Of a DNA stretch of 11,513 nt, positions 1 to 8,846 are shown one piece after another (positions within the stretch are counted from its first letter, which is position 1; each line of letters opens with the position of its first letter). The position numbers and the translations under genes were made by a program. The stretch is taken from assembly GCA_016875665.1 (NCBI GenBank), contig VGPA01000026.1, forward strand, positions 1 to 11,513. The letters run 5' to 3'. Source of the stretch: Chloroflexota bacterium. GTDB taxonomy: Bacteria > Chloroflexota > Limnocylindria > P2-11E. Under the pieces are notes generated by a model that ran no database searches, was not told the DNA's origin, and saw only the letters and a list, made by a program, of their open reading frames with translations.

Positions 1-609
1 GCCGGCACCGGGCGGGACGCGGCGCTGCTGCTCGAGCGGCTTCCGCGCGGCCGCGTGCTCGCGGCCGATGCGTCGCCCGCGATGCTCGCCCGTCTCCGCG
101 AGCGGTTCGCGGCCGAGGCGCGCGTGACCGTGGTCGCGGGCGATCTCACGCGCCCGCTCGCCGTGGACGCTCCGGTCGACGCCGTCATCAGCGTGGCCGC
201 GTTCCACTGGATCGACGACCACGACGCGCTGTTCCGCAGCCTGGCGGCGGTGATGCGGCCGGGCGCGCGCCTCGTGTCCGACTGCGGCGGCTTCGGGAAC
301 ATCGCCTCGGTGGTGCGGGCCATCGGCACCGATGCCGTCGCGCCATGGCACTTCGCGGCGCCGGAGCCGACGCGCCGGCGTCTCGCCGCGGCCGGCTTCC
401 GCGACGTCGAGGTCGCCCTCCGCCCCGACCCCGCCCGTCTCGAGAGCAGGGAGCAGCTGGTCGCGTACCTCGGCATCGTCGTGCTCGGTGCGCACCTCGA
501 GCGCCTCGCCCCCGAGGAGCGCGCGGCGTTCGTCGGCCGCGTCGCCGACGCCCTCGACGAGCCGGTCATCGACTACGTGCGGCTGGAGATCGCGGCCACC
601 CGGGGCTGA
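1..609 (+). CDS. Class I SAM-dependent methyltransferase, 5' end outside window
   Basis: The reading frame is open from base 1 and ends at TGA 607-609, so 202 C-terminal residues are visible and the start lies outside. The first residues, AGTGRDA, are motif I (the glycine-rich SAM loop). LAADASPAML follows, with the acidic residue that normally binds the SAM ribose. DAVISVAAFHWIDDHDALF is the motif IV region and VMRPGARLV the motif V region. The FHWIDDH phrase and the ending YVRLEIAATR resemble the Tam (trans-aconitate methyltransferase)/UbiE-like group. The acceptor substrate cannot be read from the sequence. It would act in the cytoplasm as a soluble Rossmann-fold enzyme. It ends 17 nt before cca on the same strand, but cca has its own possible -10 hexamer, so co-transcription is uncertain. 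The fold is secure; the specific function is not. Confidence 0.88.
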   Translation, partial: AGTGRDAALLLERLPRGRVLAADASPAMLARLRERFAAEARVTVVAGDLTRPLAVDAPVDAVISVAAFHWIDDHDALFRSLAAVMRPGARLVSDCGGFGNIASVVRAIGTDAVAPWHFAAPEPTRRRLAAAGFRDVEVALRPDPARLESREQLVAYLGIVVLGAHLERLAPEERAAFVGRVADALDEPVIDYVRLEIAATRG

Positions 610-614
610 GGCGG

Positions 615-620
615 GATACT
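615..620 (+). promoter_or_regulatory. Possible -10 hexamer of a leaderless cca transcript
   Basis: GATACT lies exactly 6 nt before the cca ATG at 627. No convincing Shine-Dalgarno sits at normal spacing (GAGGCGGG is about 12 nt away). The conserved A at position 2 and T at position 6 of a -10 element are present, but the first T is missing. The spacing matches that seen before secA. No clear -35 was found. This is inference only. Confidence 0.3.
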
Positions 621-626
621 TCCCCC

Positions 627-1979
627 ATGTCGGCGCAGCTCTCCCTCCGCGTCCCGCACGACGTCGCGGGCCTCGTCGCACGCCTCCACGAGGCGGGACA
701 CGAGGCGTTCGTCGTCGGCGGCTGCGTGCGCGACGCGCTGCGCGGGGTCGAGCCCGGCGACTGGGACATCGCGACGAGCGCGAAGCCCGAAGCGATCCAG
801 ACGCTCTTCCGGCGCTCCCTCTACACGAACCGCTTCGGCACGGTCGTCGTGCAGACCGGCGACCGCGAGGTGGAGGTGACCACCTACCGGGTCGAGTCCG
901 ACTATGCGGACCACCGCCGGCCCGCGACGGTCGCGTTCACCGAGTCGCTGGAGGCCGATCTCTCGCGCCGAGACTTCACGATGAACGCGATGGCCTGGCG
1001 TCCCTCCGCGGACGGAGGCGAGCTGGTCGACCCGTTCGGTGGGCGGGCCGACCTGGAGCGCAGGGTGCTGCGCGCGGTCGGCGACCCCGGCGAGCGGTTC
1101 GCCGAGGACGCGCTGCGCATGCTGCGCGCCGTGCGCTTCGCCACGACCTTCGGGCTGGAGATCGACCCGCCGACCGCGCGCGCGATCGGGGCGCACGCGG
1201 GCCTCGCCGCGAAGCTCTCCGGCGAGCGGATTCAGCAGGAGCTGCGCAAGATCCTGGCCGTCCCCACGCCCTCGACGGGCTTCCGCATGCTCGCCGACCT
1301 CGGGTTGCTGCGCGTGATCTGCCCCGAGCTCGAGGACTGCAAGCAGGTGCCGCAGGAGAAGGCGCTCGCGCTCGACGTGTTCGAGCACTCGCTCATCACG
1401 CTCGACAACACGCCCAAGGACGACCTCGTGCTGCGTCTCGCCGGGCTCCTCCACGACGTGGGCAAGCCCGATACCTTCGACGGCGGCCACTTCTTCCACC
1501 ACGACGTGGTCGGCGCGGCGAAGGCGCGCAACATCCTGCGGCGCTGGAAGTTCTCCAAGGACGAGGTCGCGCAGGTCTCGCACCTCATCCGGCACCACAT
1601 GTTCTGGTACGAGTCCGAGTGGACCGGCGCCGCCGTGCGCCGCTTCATCCGCAAGGTTGGACTCGAGAGCGTCGACGCGCTATTCGCCCTCCGCCGCGCC
1701 GACAACGCTGGCTCCAACCGTTTCGCCTCCGCCGGTCGCATGGTCAGCCTGGAGGAGCTGTGGCAGCGCGTGGAGGAGGAAGTGCACAGCGCGAGCGCCT
1801 TCTCGATGAGCGACCTCGCGATCAGCGGGCACGACGTGATGAACGTGCTCGGTGTGCCGCAGGGCCCCGGCGTGGGCCGAGTGATGAAAGAGCTCTTCGA
1901 GCGGGTGCTCGACGATCCCGACCTCAACGAGCGCGAGCAGCTGCTCGCGCTCGGGAGAGACATCGCCGCGCGCGGTTAG
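627..1979 (+). CDS. cca: CCA tRNA nucleotidyltransferase / poly(A) polymerase family protein with HD domain
   Basis: This 450-residue class II nucleotidyltransferase should add or repair the 3'-CCA end of tRNA in the cytoplasm. The head domain starts with VVGGCVRDAL (residues 29-38), followed by D45 and D47 in GDWDIATSA, the metal-binding catalytic carboxylates. RRDFTMNAMA (114-123) and DPFGG (135-139) follow. The RNA-binding neck has GERFAEDALRMLRAVRFA (155-172). An HD phosphohydrolase-type domain has H276-D277 in LLHDVGKPDTF, with further histidines near 291 and 323. Length and domain order fit bacterial CCA-adding enzymes with an HD domain. A pure poly(A) polymerase or a split A- or CC-adding enzyme cannot be excluded from sequence. 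ATG 627 is chosen because the conserved head begins about 25 residues later; the open frame upstream is a shadow of the methyltransferase gene. The stop overlaps the stop of the convergent GNAT gene. Confidence 0.95.
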   Translation: MSAQLSLRVPHDVAGLVARLHEAGHEAFVVGGCVRDALRGVEPGDWDIATSAKPEAIQTLFRRSLYTNRFGTVVVQTGDREVEVTTYRVESDYADHRRPATVAFTESLEADLSRRDFTMNAMAWRPSADGGELVDPFGGRADLERRVLRAVGDPGERFAEDALRMLRAVRFATTFGLEIDPPTARAIGAHAGLAAKLSGERIQQELRKILAVPTPSTGFRMLADLGLLRVICPELEDCKQVPQEKALALDVFEHSLITLDNTPKDDLVLRLAGLLHDVGKPDTFDGGHFFHHDVVGAAKARNILRRWKFSKDEVAQVSHLIRHHMFWYESEWTGAAVRRFIRKVGLESVDALFALRRADNAGSNRFASAGRMVSLEELWQRVEEEVHSASAFSMSDLAISGHDVMNVLGVPQGPGVGRVMKELFERVLDDPDLNEREQLLALGRDIAARG

Positions 1980-2473
1980 CCTTGGCGCGCGCTCCGGCGC
2001 ATCGGGAAGCGGTAGGTGAGCATGGTCTGCCCGTCGCGCGGGAAGTCCCGCTCCGGTGTGCGGACGAACCCAATCCGGTCGTACAGGCGCTGCGCCGTCC
2101 GCATCGATGGGCGCGTCCAAACCACCAGCGCATCGGCCGCGCGGTCGTGCGCAGCGTGGATCAGCTCACGGACAAGCAGCTCCCCGATCCCGCGATTCCT
2201 GGCGTCGCGCGCCACGCCGAGGGTCTCGATCTCCATTTCGCCCTGCGTCCTGTCGGCGACGACGGTGCTCTCCGTCCCGAGCACGACGCCCGCGAGCACT
2301 CGCTCCCCCTCGGTCACGACGTAGACGACACCGCGCCTACGCGCGGACGCGACGTCCCGGACCCGCTCGCGCTCCGCGGCCCGGACGTGCCCGTCGCCGA
2401 TGTACGACTGCTCCCAGATCTCCGCGAGCGCGGCCTCGTCACCGGGCTTGAACGGTCTGATCGCGAGCGCCAG
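1976..2473 (-). CDS. GNAT-family N-acetyltransferase with a probable CTG start
   Basis: A Gcn5-related N-acetyltransferase of 165 residues if started at CTG 2473. Strand beta1 is AIRPFKPGDEAALAEIW (residues 4-20). Motif A is ETLGVARDARNRGIGELLV, with the acetyl-CoA pyrophosphate loop R92-N-R-G-I-G97. Motif B includes AQRLYDRIGF with Y131, the usual general-acid position. Acetyl-CoA is the expected donor; the acceptor is unknown. The frame from the prfB stop to GTG 2317 has no ATG, GTG or TTG, and starting at GTG 2317 would remove 52 residues including beta1. The only near-cognate start is CTG 2473, directly after the TAG of prfB, with GGGAAGGG 7 nt upstream. It is the last gene of the prs-to-prfB run and ends convergently on cca. 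Readthrough of the TAG would give an RF2-GNAT fusion. The family is sure; the start is not. Confidence 0.85.
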   Translation of the reverse strand: MALAIRPFKPGDEAALAEIWEQSYIGDGHVRAAERERVRDVASARRRGVVYVVTEGERVLAGVVLGTESTVVADRTQGEMEIETLGVARDARNRGIGELLVRELIHAAHDRAADALVVWTRPSMRTAQRLYDRIGFVRTPERDFPRDGQTMLTYRFPMRRSARQG

Positions 2474-3578
2474 CTAGGAGCCCTTCCCGCCGCCCGCGGG
2501 CATCGCGAGCGCCGCTTCGAGGAACGGGTCGATGTCGCCGTCGAGCACGCGGGCGGTGTCGCCGATCTCGACGCCGGTGCGGTGGTCCTTGATCAGCGAA
2601 TACGGGTGCAGCACGTACGAGCGGATCTGGCTCCCCCACTCGGCTGCCCTGACCTCGCCGCGCTCCTTCGCCTGCTCGGCCTCCTGCGCGCGCACCTTCG
2701 CCTCCAGGAGGCGCGCGCGGAGCATCTTCATCGCCTGCTCGCGGTTCTGGAGCTGCGACCGCTCGTTCTGCGACGCGGCCACCGTGCCGGTGGGCAGGTG
2801 CGTGATGCGTACGGCGGTCTCGAGCTTGTTCACGTTCTGACCCCCGGCGCCGGTCGAGCGGTAGGTGTCGACGCGCAGCTCGTCGGGCCTGATCTCGATC
2901 TCCGTGTCGCTCTCCACCTGCGGCGTCGGGTCCACGAGCACGAACGAGGTCTGCCGGCGGTGCTGCGCGTCGAACGGCGAGAGGCGGACCAAGCGGTGCG
3001 TGCCGCGTTCCGCGCGGAGATAGCCGTAGGCGTACAGGCCCTCGACGGAGAGCGTTGCGCTGCGGAAGCCCGCCTCGTCACCCGGCGTCGAGTCCACGAG
3101 CTCGGCGCGGAACCCACGCCGCTCGCACCAGCGCAGATACATGCGCACCAGCATCTCGGCGAAGTCACACGCGTCGGTGCCGCCGACGCCGGCCGCGATG
3201 TTGAGCAGGCAGTCGCGCTCGTCGTACGGGCCGGAGAGCTGCGCCTCGATCGTGGAGCGGGCGACCTCGGACTCGAGGGCGGCGAGGTCCGCCGCGAGCT
3301 CGCGCTCCATGCCCGGGTCGTCCGCGGCGAGCGCGGCGAGCTCCGTGAGGTCGGCCGCGCGCTTGCGGTAGCCGTTCCAGCGCTCGAAGCGCGTGCGCAC
3401 GGCGGTCAGGTGCTTCAGGAGCGCGCCGGCGCGGGCGCGATCGTTCCAGAGATCGGGCGCGGATGCCTCGGTCTCGAGGCGGGCGATTTCTTTCGCTAAG
3501 CCGGGGAGGTCAAAGAAACACCGCCATCCGGTTGATGCGCTCCCGAAGGGCGGCGAGGGCGGCGGTGTCGAAGGCCAT
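2474..3578 (-). CDS. prfB: Peptide chain release factor 2, expressed through a programmed +1 frameshift
   Basis: RF2 recognises UAA and UGA and triggers peptide release on the ribosome. The product is 367 residues after frameshifting (E. coli RF2 is 365). Residues 1-22 (ATG 3578 to CTT 3513) are read in one frame, which then meets TGA 3512-3510. A +1 shift at CTTTGAC continues as DLPGLAKEIARLE in the second frame. The RF2 tripeptide anticodon SPF is at about residues 200-202 and the catalytic GGQ at about 245-247 in STGAGGQNVNK; SPF instead of RF1's PxT fixes the identity. It ends at TAG, an RF1-only codon. The ATG overlaps the stop of the cysteine-rich ORF (TGATG) and lacks a clear Shine-Dalgarno, suggesting translational coupling. 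GNAT follows immediately in the same frame. An automatic caller would probably start it at about 3400 and lose the N-terminus. Confidence 0.97.
3509..3515 (-). promoter_or_regulatory. prfB: prfB programmed +1 frameshift site (CTT TGA C)
   Basis: On the - strand the first frame reads GTG TTT CTT TGA C. CTTTGAC is the known RF2 autoregulation slippery stop: when RF2 is scarce, the ribosome pauses at UGA, the tRNA slips one base on CUU, and translation continues at GAC. The downstream frame continues directly into conserved RF2 sequence. GGCGGTG (3525-3519) just upstream resembles the internal Shine-Dalgarno stimulator but has one mismatch to GGAGGTG, and its spacing is slightly longer than in E. 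coli. Confidence 0.95.
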
Positions 3579-3775
3579 CAGCGCTTGCGGGGACGTTCGA
3601 AGCTGGTGGTCACGGGCGCGACCACCGGGGCGAGCTTGCCGGCGGCGAACGAGACGAAGGTGACGCAGGGGCAGTACGTGTTGCGCGGACAGCGGGGGCA
3701 GTCCCCGTCGCAGTCGAGCGTCGCCCCGTAGGAGCACTTCAGGCAGTTGTCCTCGCAGACGATCCACTCTTTCAA
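3578..3775 (-). CDS. Small cysteine-rich protein (8 Cys), probable metal or Fe-S binder, unknown function
   Basis: A 65-residue ORF from TTG 3775 to TGA 3578. Eight cysteines lie within residues 7-37: C7-X3-C11-X2-C14, C22-X3-C26-X2-C29, then C35-P-C37. The repeated CX3CX2C spacing suggests two metal sites (zinc or iron-sulfur). The C-terminal part is basic and ends SFERPRKR. No family is recognised. Its TGA overlaps the prfB ATG (TGATG), and prfB has no good Shine-Dalgarno of its own, so it is probably coupled to prfB. TTG is the only usual start codon between the upstream in-frame stop (3800-3802) and the first cysteine. TATTCT lies 8 nt upstream, but no Shine-Dalgarno is present. That makes the start plausible but unproven. 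The ordered cysteine pattern would be unusual for a frame-shadow, and nothing else occupies this DNA apart from the open zero-frame extension of prfB. Confidence 0.62.
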   Translation of the reverse strand: MKEWIVCEDNCLKCSYGATLDCDGDCPRCPRNTYCPCVTFVSFAAGKLAPVVAPVTTSFERPRKR

Positions 3776-3783
3776 CGGAGTCG

Positions 3784-3789
3784 AGAATA
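3784..3789 (-). promoter_or_regulatory. Possible -10 hexamer upstream of the Cys-rich ORF and prfB
   Basis: TATTCT on the - strand is 8 nt before TTG 3775, within the 86-nt gap 3776-3861, the only real gap between lgt and prfB. It has four matches to TATAAT. No -35 at 16-18 nt is convincing (TTTTCG at 17 nt). It may give the Cys-rich ORF and prfB their own promoter. No terminator hairpin with a U-run is visible in this gap. Confidence 0.25.
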
Positions 3790-3861
3790 CGGGCCGACTT
3801 CAGCCGCGAAAAGACTTGACTTTGACGCTCGAGGCGCACTCGGGGAGCGGCCGAACGATGG

Positions 3862-4134
3862 TTATCCACCGACTGTTCCCGAGCCGCGAGAACTCGCCCG
3901 GGAAAGCACCGCGAGCATCGCCGCGCCGGCGGCCAAGTAGGCAAGACCGAGCACCTGTGCGGTCTGGACTCCGAGCACCGCCGGGTCCACGCGGAGGAAT
4001 TGGGTGAGGAAACGGCCGCCGCCGTAGAGCGCTCCGTGCAGCCAGTACACGCGCCCCTCCGGGGGGCGCCCGCCGGCGCGGCTTTCCTGGCACGGCCCGA
4101 GCGCGAAGGACGGGTCGAGGTGGAGTTCGATCAG
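3862..4134 (-). CDS. Truncated Lgt-like membrane protein (internal-deletion paralogue or remnant)
   Basis: The frame follows lgt directly. From CTG 4134 it gives 90 residues ending at TAA 3864-3862. The first residues IELHLDPSFALGP align with the Lgt start IEIGMDPNVRLGP (7 of 13 identical). The rest, from RVYWLHGALYGGGRFL through FLRVDP and QTAQVLGLAYLAAG, looks like the last two helices of Lgt, including the conserved R of GRF..x..FLR. The core with the substrate-binding GRxGN..NGE motif is absent, so catalysis alone is very unlikely. CTG overlaps the lgt stop as CTGA. A second start, GTG 4050, has GGAGG five nt upstream and would give a 62-residue two-helix protein. It is either a decayed tandem duplicate of lgt or a retained accessory. 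The sequence shows the similarity; function is unknown. Confidence 0.6.
   Translation of the reverse strand: MIELHLDPSFALGPCQESRAGGRPPEGRVYWLHGALYGGGRFLTQFLRVDPAVLGVQTAQVLGLAYLAAGAAMLAVLSRASSRGSGTVGG
4051..4069 (-). promoter_or_regulatory. GC hairpin covering the internal Shine-Dalgarno of the Lgt-like ORF
   Basis: On the - strand GCGCCCC-CCGGA-GGGGCGC forms a perfect 7-bp GC stem with a 5-nt loop. The GGAGGGG on its 3' side is the Shine-Dalgarno for GTG 4050, so folding would mask that start. It lies inside an ORF and has no U-run, so it is not a standard terminator. In such GC-rich DNA it may be chance. Confidence 0.35.
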
Positions 4135-4927
4135 GTGCGGGCTTGGCTCCGTCTCGGCCGGAGGACGAGCCACAGGAGTGCGGGGATCGCCACGAGCGCC
4201 GTCGCGACGCCGATGAGCTGGTCCTGCCGCAGGCTGAGCAGCGACACGGGCTCGCCGATGCGGAGGAACGAGACCGCGAAGCGGGTGACCCCGTACCCGA
4301 GGAGAAACGTCCAGAACGCGAACCCGTGCGGCACGCGGCCCGGCGCGCGCTCGCGCAGCTTGAGCGCGAGGAACACGAGGCCGAGCACGAGCACCATCTC
4401 GTAGACCACGGCCGGGTGAACCGGGCCGGGCTGGCCCAGGCCGCCAAGCGCCGGCGGAAACGAGTACCCCACGCACCACGGAAGCCCCTCGCATGCGGTC
4501 GCGTGGTGCTCGCCGTTGATGATGTCGCCGATGCGGCCGATCGCGAGACCGAGCCCGAGGCCGGGTGCCGCGGCGTCGGCGGTGCGGGCGATCGGGATCC
4601 CGCGCCGGATCGCGATGACGGTGCCGCCCAGGATGCCGCCGAGGACGGCGCCCCAGATCGCGATGCCGCCCACCCAGATCTGGAGGATCTTCAGCGGCTC
4701 CTGCGAGTAGAAGGCCCACTGATCGACGACGTGGACCAGCCGCGCGCCCGCGATCCCCGAGATCACGCCCCAGGTCGCGACCGAGTAGGCGTCGTCCTCG
4801 CTCACGATCCCGCGCAGGAGGCGCACCGGCAGCCACACTCCGAAGAAGATGCCGACGGCGGTGAAGATGCCGTGCCACGCGAGCGTCAGGGGGCCCAGGC
4901 GGACGTTGGGATCCATGCCGATCTCGA

Positions 4928-4931
<4 letters not shown>
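4131..4931 (-). CDS. lgt: Prolipoprotein diacylglyceryl transferase (Lgt)
   Basis: A polytopic inner-membrane enzyme of 266 residues that moves diacylglycerol from phosphatidylglycerol to the lipobox cysteine of prolipoproteins. It has about seven hydrophobic helices, the opening IEIGMDPNVRLGPLTLAWHG, the signature GRIGDIINGEHH (residues 132-143), HPAVVYE and a C-terminal RFAVSFLR. Arginines equivalent to E. coli R143 and R239 and glutamate E151 are kept, but positions equivalent to Y26, H103, N146 and E243 appear as H, W, D and S in a by-eye alignment. GTG 4931 is preferred to GTG 4943: it makes the common GTGA overlap with the secA stop, has AGAGGTG 9 nt upstream, and gives the typical short N-terminus. 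It is coupled to secA, so export and lipoprotein maturation genes sit together. A truncated paralogue follows. Confidence 0.94.
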
Positions 4932-7546
<2,615 letters not shown>

Positions 7547-7552
7547 CACATA

Positions 7553-7558
7553 AGGGTA
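7553..7558 (-). promoter_or_regulatory. secA: Possible -10 hexamer of a leaderless secA transcript
   Basis: TACCCT (TAnnnT) sits exactly 6 nt before ATG 7546 in the short prs-secA gap. That gap has no Shine-Dalgarno. The geometry fits transcription starting at or next to the start codon. No good -35 hexamer was found. Confidence 0.35.
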
Positions 7559-7580
7559 GGGGCGGTGCGGGTCCGGTTCG

Positions 7581-8564
7581 CTAGGAGACGCGCAGCGGCA
7601 GCTGGAGCGACGGCGAGGTGAAGAGCGCGCCGACCGACTCGCCGTCGTGGATGCGGCGGATCGTCTCCGCGAACAGCGGCGCCACGGAGAGGACGCGGAT
7701 GCGCGGGTCGTGCTTCTCGGGCGAAAGCGGCAGCGTGTCCGTGGTCACGAGCTCGCGGATCCCGGACGCGACGAGCTTATGCGCCGCGTCGCCCGAGAGC
7801 ACCGGGTGAACGCAGGCCACGACGATGTCCTTCACCCCATGCTCCTTGAGCACCGCGACCGTGTTGCGCACGGTGCCGCCGGTGTTGATCTCGTCGTCGA
7901 CGACGATTGCGCGCCGGTAGTTGACGTCGCCGATGACCTCGAGCACCTCGCTCCGTCCGGTGTTGCCGGCGCGGCGCTTCTCGATGAACGCGAGAGGCAG
8001 GCCCAGCTTCTCGGCGAAGTTGCGGCCCTTCTTGGCGAAGCCCAGGTCCGGTGCGACCACCACCGCGTCGTCGCGGCCCGCGTAATCGGGGGCGAAGTAA
8101 TCGATCAGCGGCAGGAACGCCGAGAGCTCGTCTCCCGGGATGCTGAAAAAGCCCTGGATCTGGCCCTTGTGGAGGTCCATGGTCAGGAAGCGGTCCGCGC
8201 CGGCGACACCGACCATGTCGGCGAGGAGCCGGGCGCTGATCGGCACACGGGGCTGGTCCTTCTTGTCGGAAAGGCCGTAGGCGAAGCGCGGCATGACGGC
8301 CGTGATGCGGCCGGCGCTCGCCCGCTTGAACGCGTCGAGCATGATGAGCAGCTCCATGATCGCCTCGTTCACGCCGGTCCCACCGAGCGTCTGGATCACG
8401 AACACGTCGTGCTCGCGGGCGTTCTCTTTGATCTGGACGAAGATCTCGTCGTTCGTGAACTTGAAGACGTCGGCCTCGCCGAGCTTGATGCCGAGCTCGG
8501 TGCAGACCGCTTCGGCGAAGGCAGGGTGGGCATTGCCGGTGTAGACCGAGATTCCGCGGTACAC
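7581..8564 (-). CDS. prs: Ribose-phosphate pyrophosphokinase (PRPP synthetase)
   Basis: Makes phosphoribosyl pyrophosphate from ribose 5-phosphate and ATP for purine, pyrimidine, histidine, tryptophan and NAD synthesis; cytoplasmic. It has 327 residues, close to the usual 310-320. It begins YRGISVYTGNAHPAFAE, has the N-terminal FTNDEIFVQIKEN segment, the SDKKDQPRVPISARL loop, DLHKGQIQGFF with H132, the flexible catalytic loop IEKRR (K196, R198) and the PRPP-binding loop VVDDEINTGGT (221-231). The longer frame to 8591 is rejected. GTG 8564 has AGGGAGG five nt upstream and gives the conserved N-terminus. A TATACT hexamer upstream (8611-8606) implies a leader of about 35 nt. It heads the - strand run with secA, although secA may have its own promoter. 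Confidence 0.97.
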   Translation of the reverse strand: MYRGISVYTGNAHPAFAEAVCTELGIKLGEADVFKFTNDEIFVQIKENAREHDVFVIQTLGGTGVNEAIMELLIMLDAFKRASAGRITAVMPRFAYGLSDKKDQPRVPISARLLADMVGVAGADRFLTMDLHKGQIQGFFSIPGDELSAFLPLIDYFAPDYAGRDDAVVVAPDLGFAKKGRNFAEKLGLPLAFIEKRRAGNTGRSEVLEVIGDVNYRRAIVVDDEINTGGTVRNTVAVLKEHGVKDIVVACVHPVLSGDAAHKLVASGIRELVTTDTLPLSPEKHDPRIRVLSVAPLFAETIRRIHDGESVGALFTSPSLQLPLRVS

Positions 8565-8569
8565 GGGCA

Positions 8570-8576
8570 CCTCCCT
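8570..8576 (-). promoter_or_regulatory. prs: Ribosome binding site deciding the prs start
   Basis: AGGGAGG on the - strand, followed by TGCCC and GTG 8564. The spacing of 5 nt and near-perfect complementarity to the 16S tail favour GTG 8564 over GTG 8570, which the site itself abuts, and over the upstream start at 8591. Confidence 0.8.
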
Positions 8577-8605
8577 GCGGCAGCGGCTCACGACACTGCG
8601 ACGAA

Positions 8606-8611
8606 AGTATA
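8606..8611 (-). promoter_or_regulatory. prs: Probable -10 box of the prs promoter
   Basis: TATACT on the - strand differs from TATAAT at one position and stands out in this GC-rich sequence. It lies 41 nt upstream of GTG 8564, implying a leader of about 35 nt. The -35 region at 17 nt (TACGGC) is poor. TTGACC lies only 2 nt upstream of it and cannot act as a normal -35 for this box. Confidence 0.5.
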
Positions 8612-8632
8612 TGGGTCAATCCGCGCAGGCCG

Positions 8633-8638
8633 TACGCT
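8633..8638 (+). promoter_or_regulatory. Possible -10 hexamer for the small membrane protein gene
   Basis: TACGCT (TAnnnT) ends 7 nt before GTG 8646, with no Shine-Dalgarno in between. This fits a leaderless start in the 81-nt divergent region shared with prs (8565-8645). The -35 region has no clear match. Confidence 0.3.
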
Positions 8639-8645
8639 CAATACC

Positions 8646-8837
8646 GTGACTGGATCGCTCGGGCACCGCATCAGGTGGATCGCCGTCTGGAGCGCGATCG
8701 CGCTGTGGTTCGTCGCCACCGCGCTGCGTTGGTTCGGCGACTGGGCGCACCTGCTCTTGGTCGCCGCCTTCGTGCTCGTCGTCTACGAACTGCTCGTCCG
8801 CGGTCCCGAGAACGAGGATGGTCCCGCGGCCACCTAG
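8646..8837 (+). CDS. Small two-helix membrane protein (63 aa), possibly of the lmo0937/DUF5670-like type
   Basis: A 63-residue ORF from GTG 8646 to TAG 8837. Residues about 11-28 (WIAVWSAIALWFVATALR) and about 34-52 (AHLLLVAAFVLVVYELLVRG) are hydrophobic helices joined by WFGDW. The tail is acidic and polar. The hydrophobic pattern, with a G..xHLLLVxA second helix, resembles the short lmo0937/DUF5670 hydrophobic proteins, but this is recall, not a search result. It probably sits in the cytoplasmic membrane. It is the only + strand gene in the right half, diverges from prs and converges on the PHP gene with a gap of 9 nt. The frame extends far upstream as a prs shadow; the GTG is chosen because it follows the end of prs and is preceded by a -10-like hexamer. 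Function unknown. Confidence 0.65.
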   Translation: MTGSLGHRIRWIAVWSAIALWFVATALRWFGDWAHLLLVAAFVLVVYELLVRGPENEDGPAAT

Positions 8838-8846
8838 GCGCCGCCG

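Noticed and set aside
573..1598. 341-codon - strand open frame opposite cca
   Set aside because: Antisense shadow of a well-supported cca gene; no recognisable motifs.
332..3499. Very long + strand open frame (1055 codons)
   Set aside because: It runs across cca out of frame and antisense to GNAT and prfB; composition is Arg/Ala/Pro-rich with no domain. Typical shadow frame in GC-rich DNA.
3776..3861. Possible terminator between the mini-Lgt ORF and the Cys-rich ORF
   Set aside because: Only short palindromes (CTCGAG, CGGCCG) and no stem followed by a U-run.
3510..3944. 144-codon - strand frame upstream of the prfB frameshift
   Set aside because: Only the last 22 codons are the start of prfB; the rest is an unstopped extension through the Cys-rich ORF and the gap and shows no domain.
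7647..8645. + strand frame extending upstream of the 63-residue membrane protein
   Set aside because: This part is antisense to prs; only the section after 8646, beyond prs, has membrane-protein character.
8838..8846. Terminator between the small membrane gene and the PHP gene
   Set aside because: The gap is 9 nt and holds only a short GC palindrome; too small to call.
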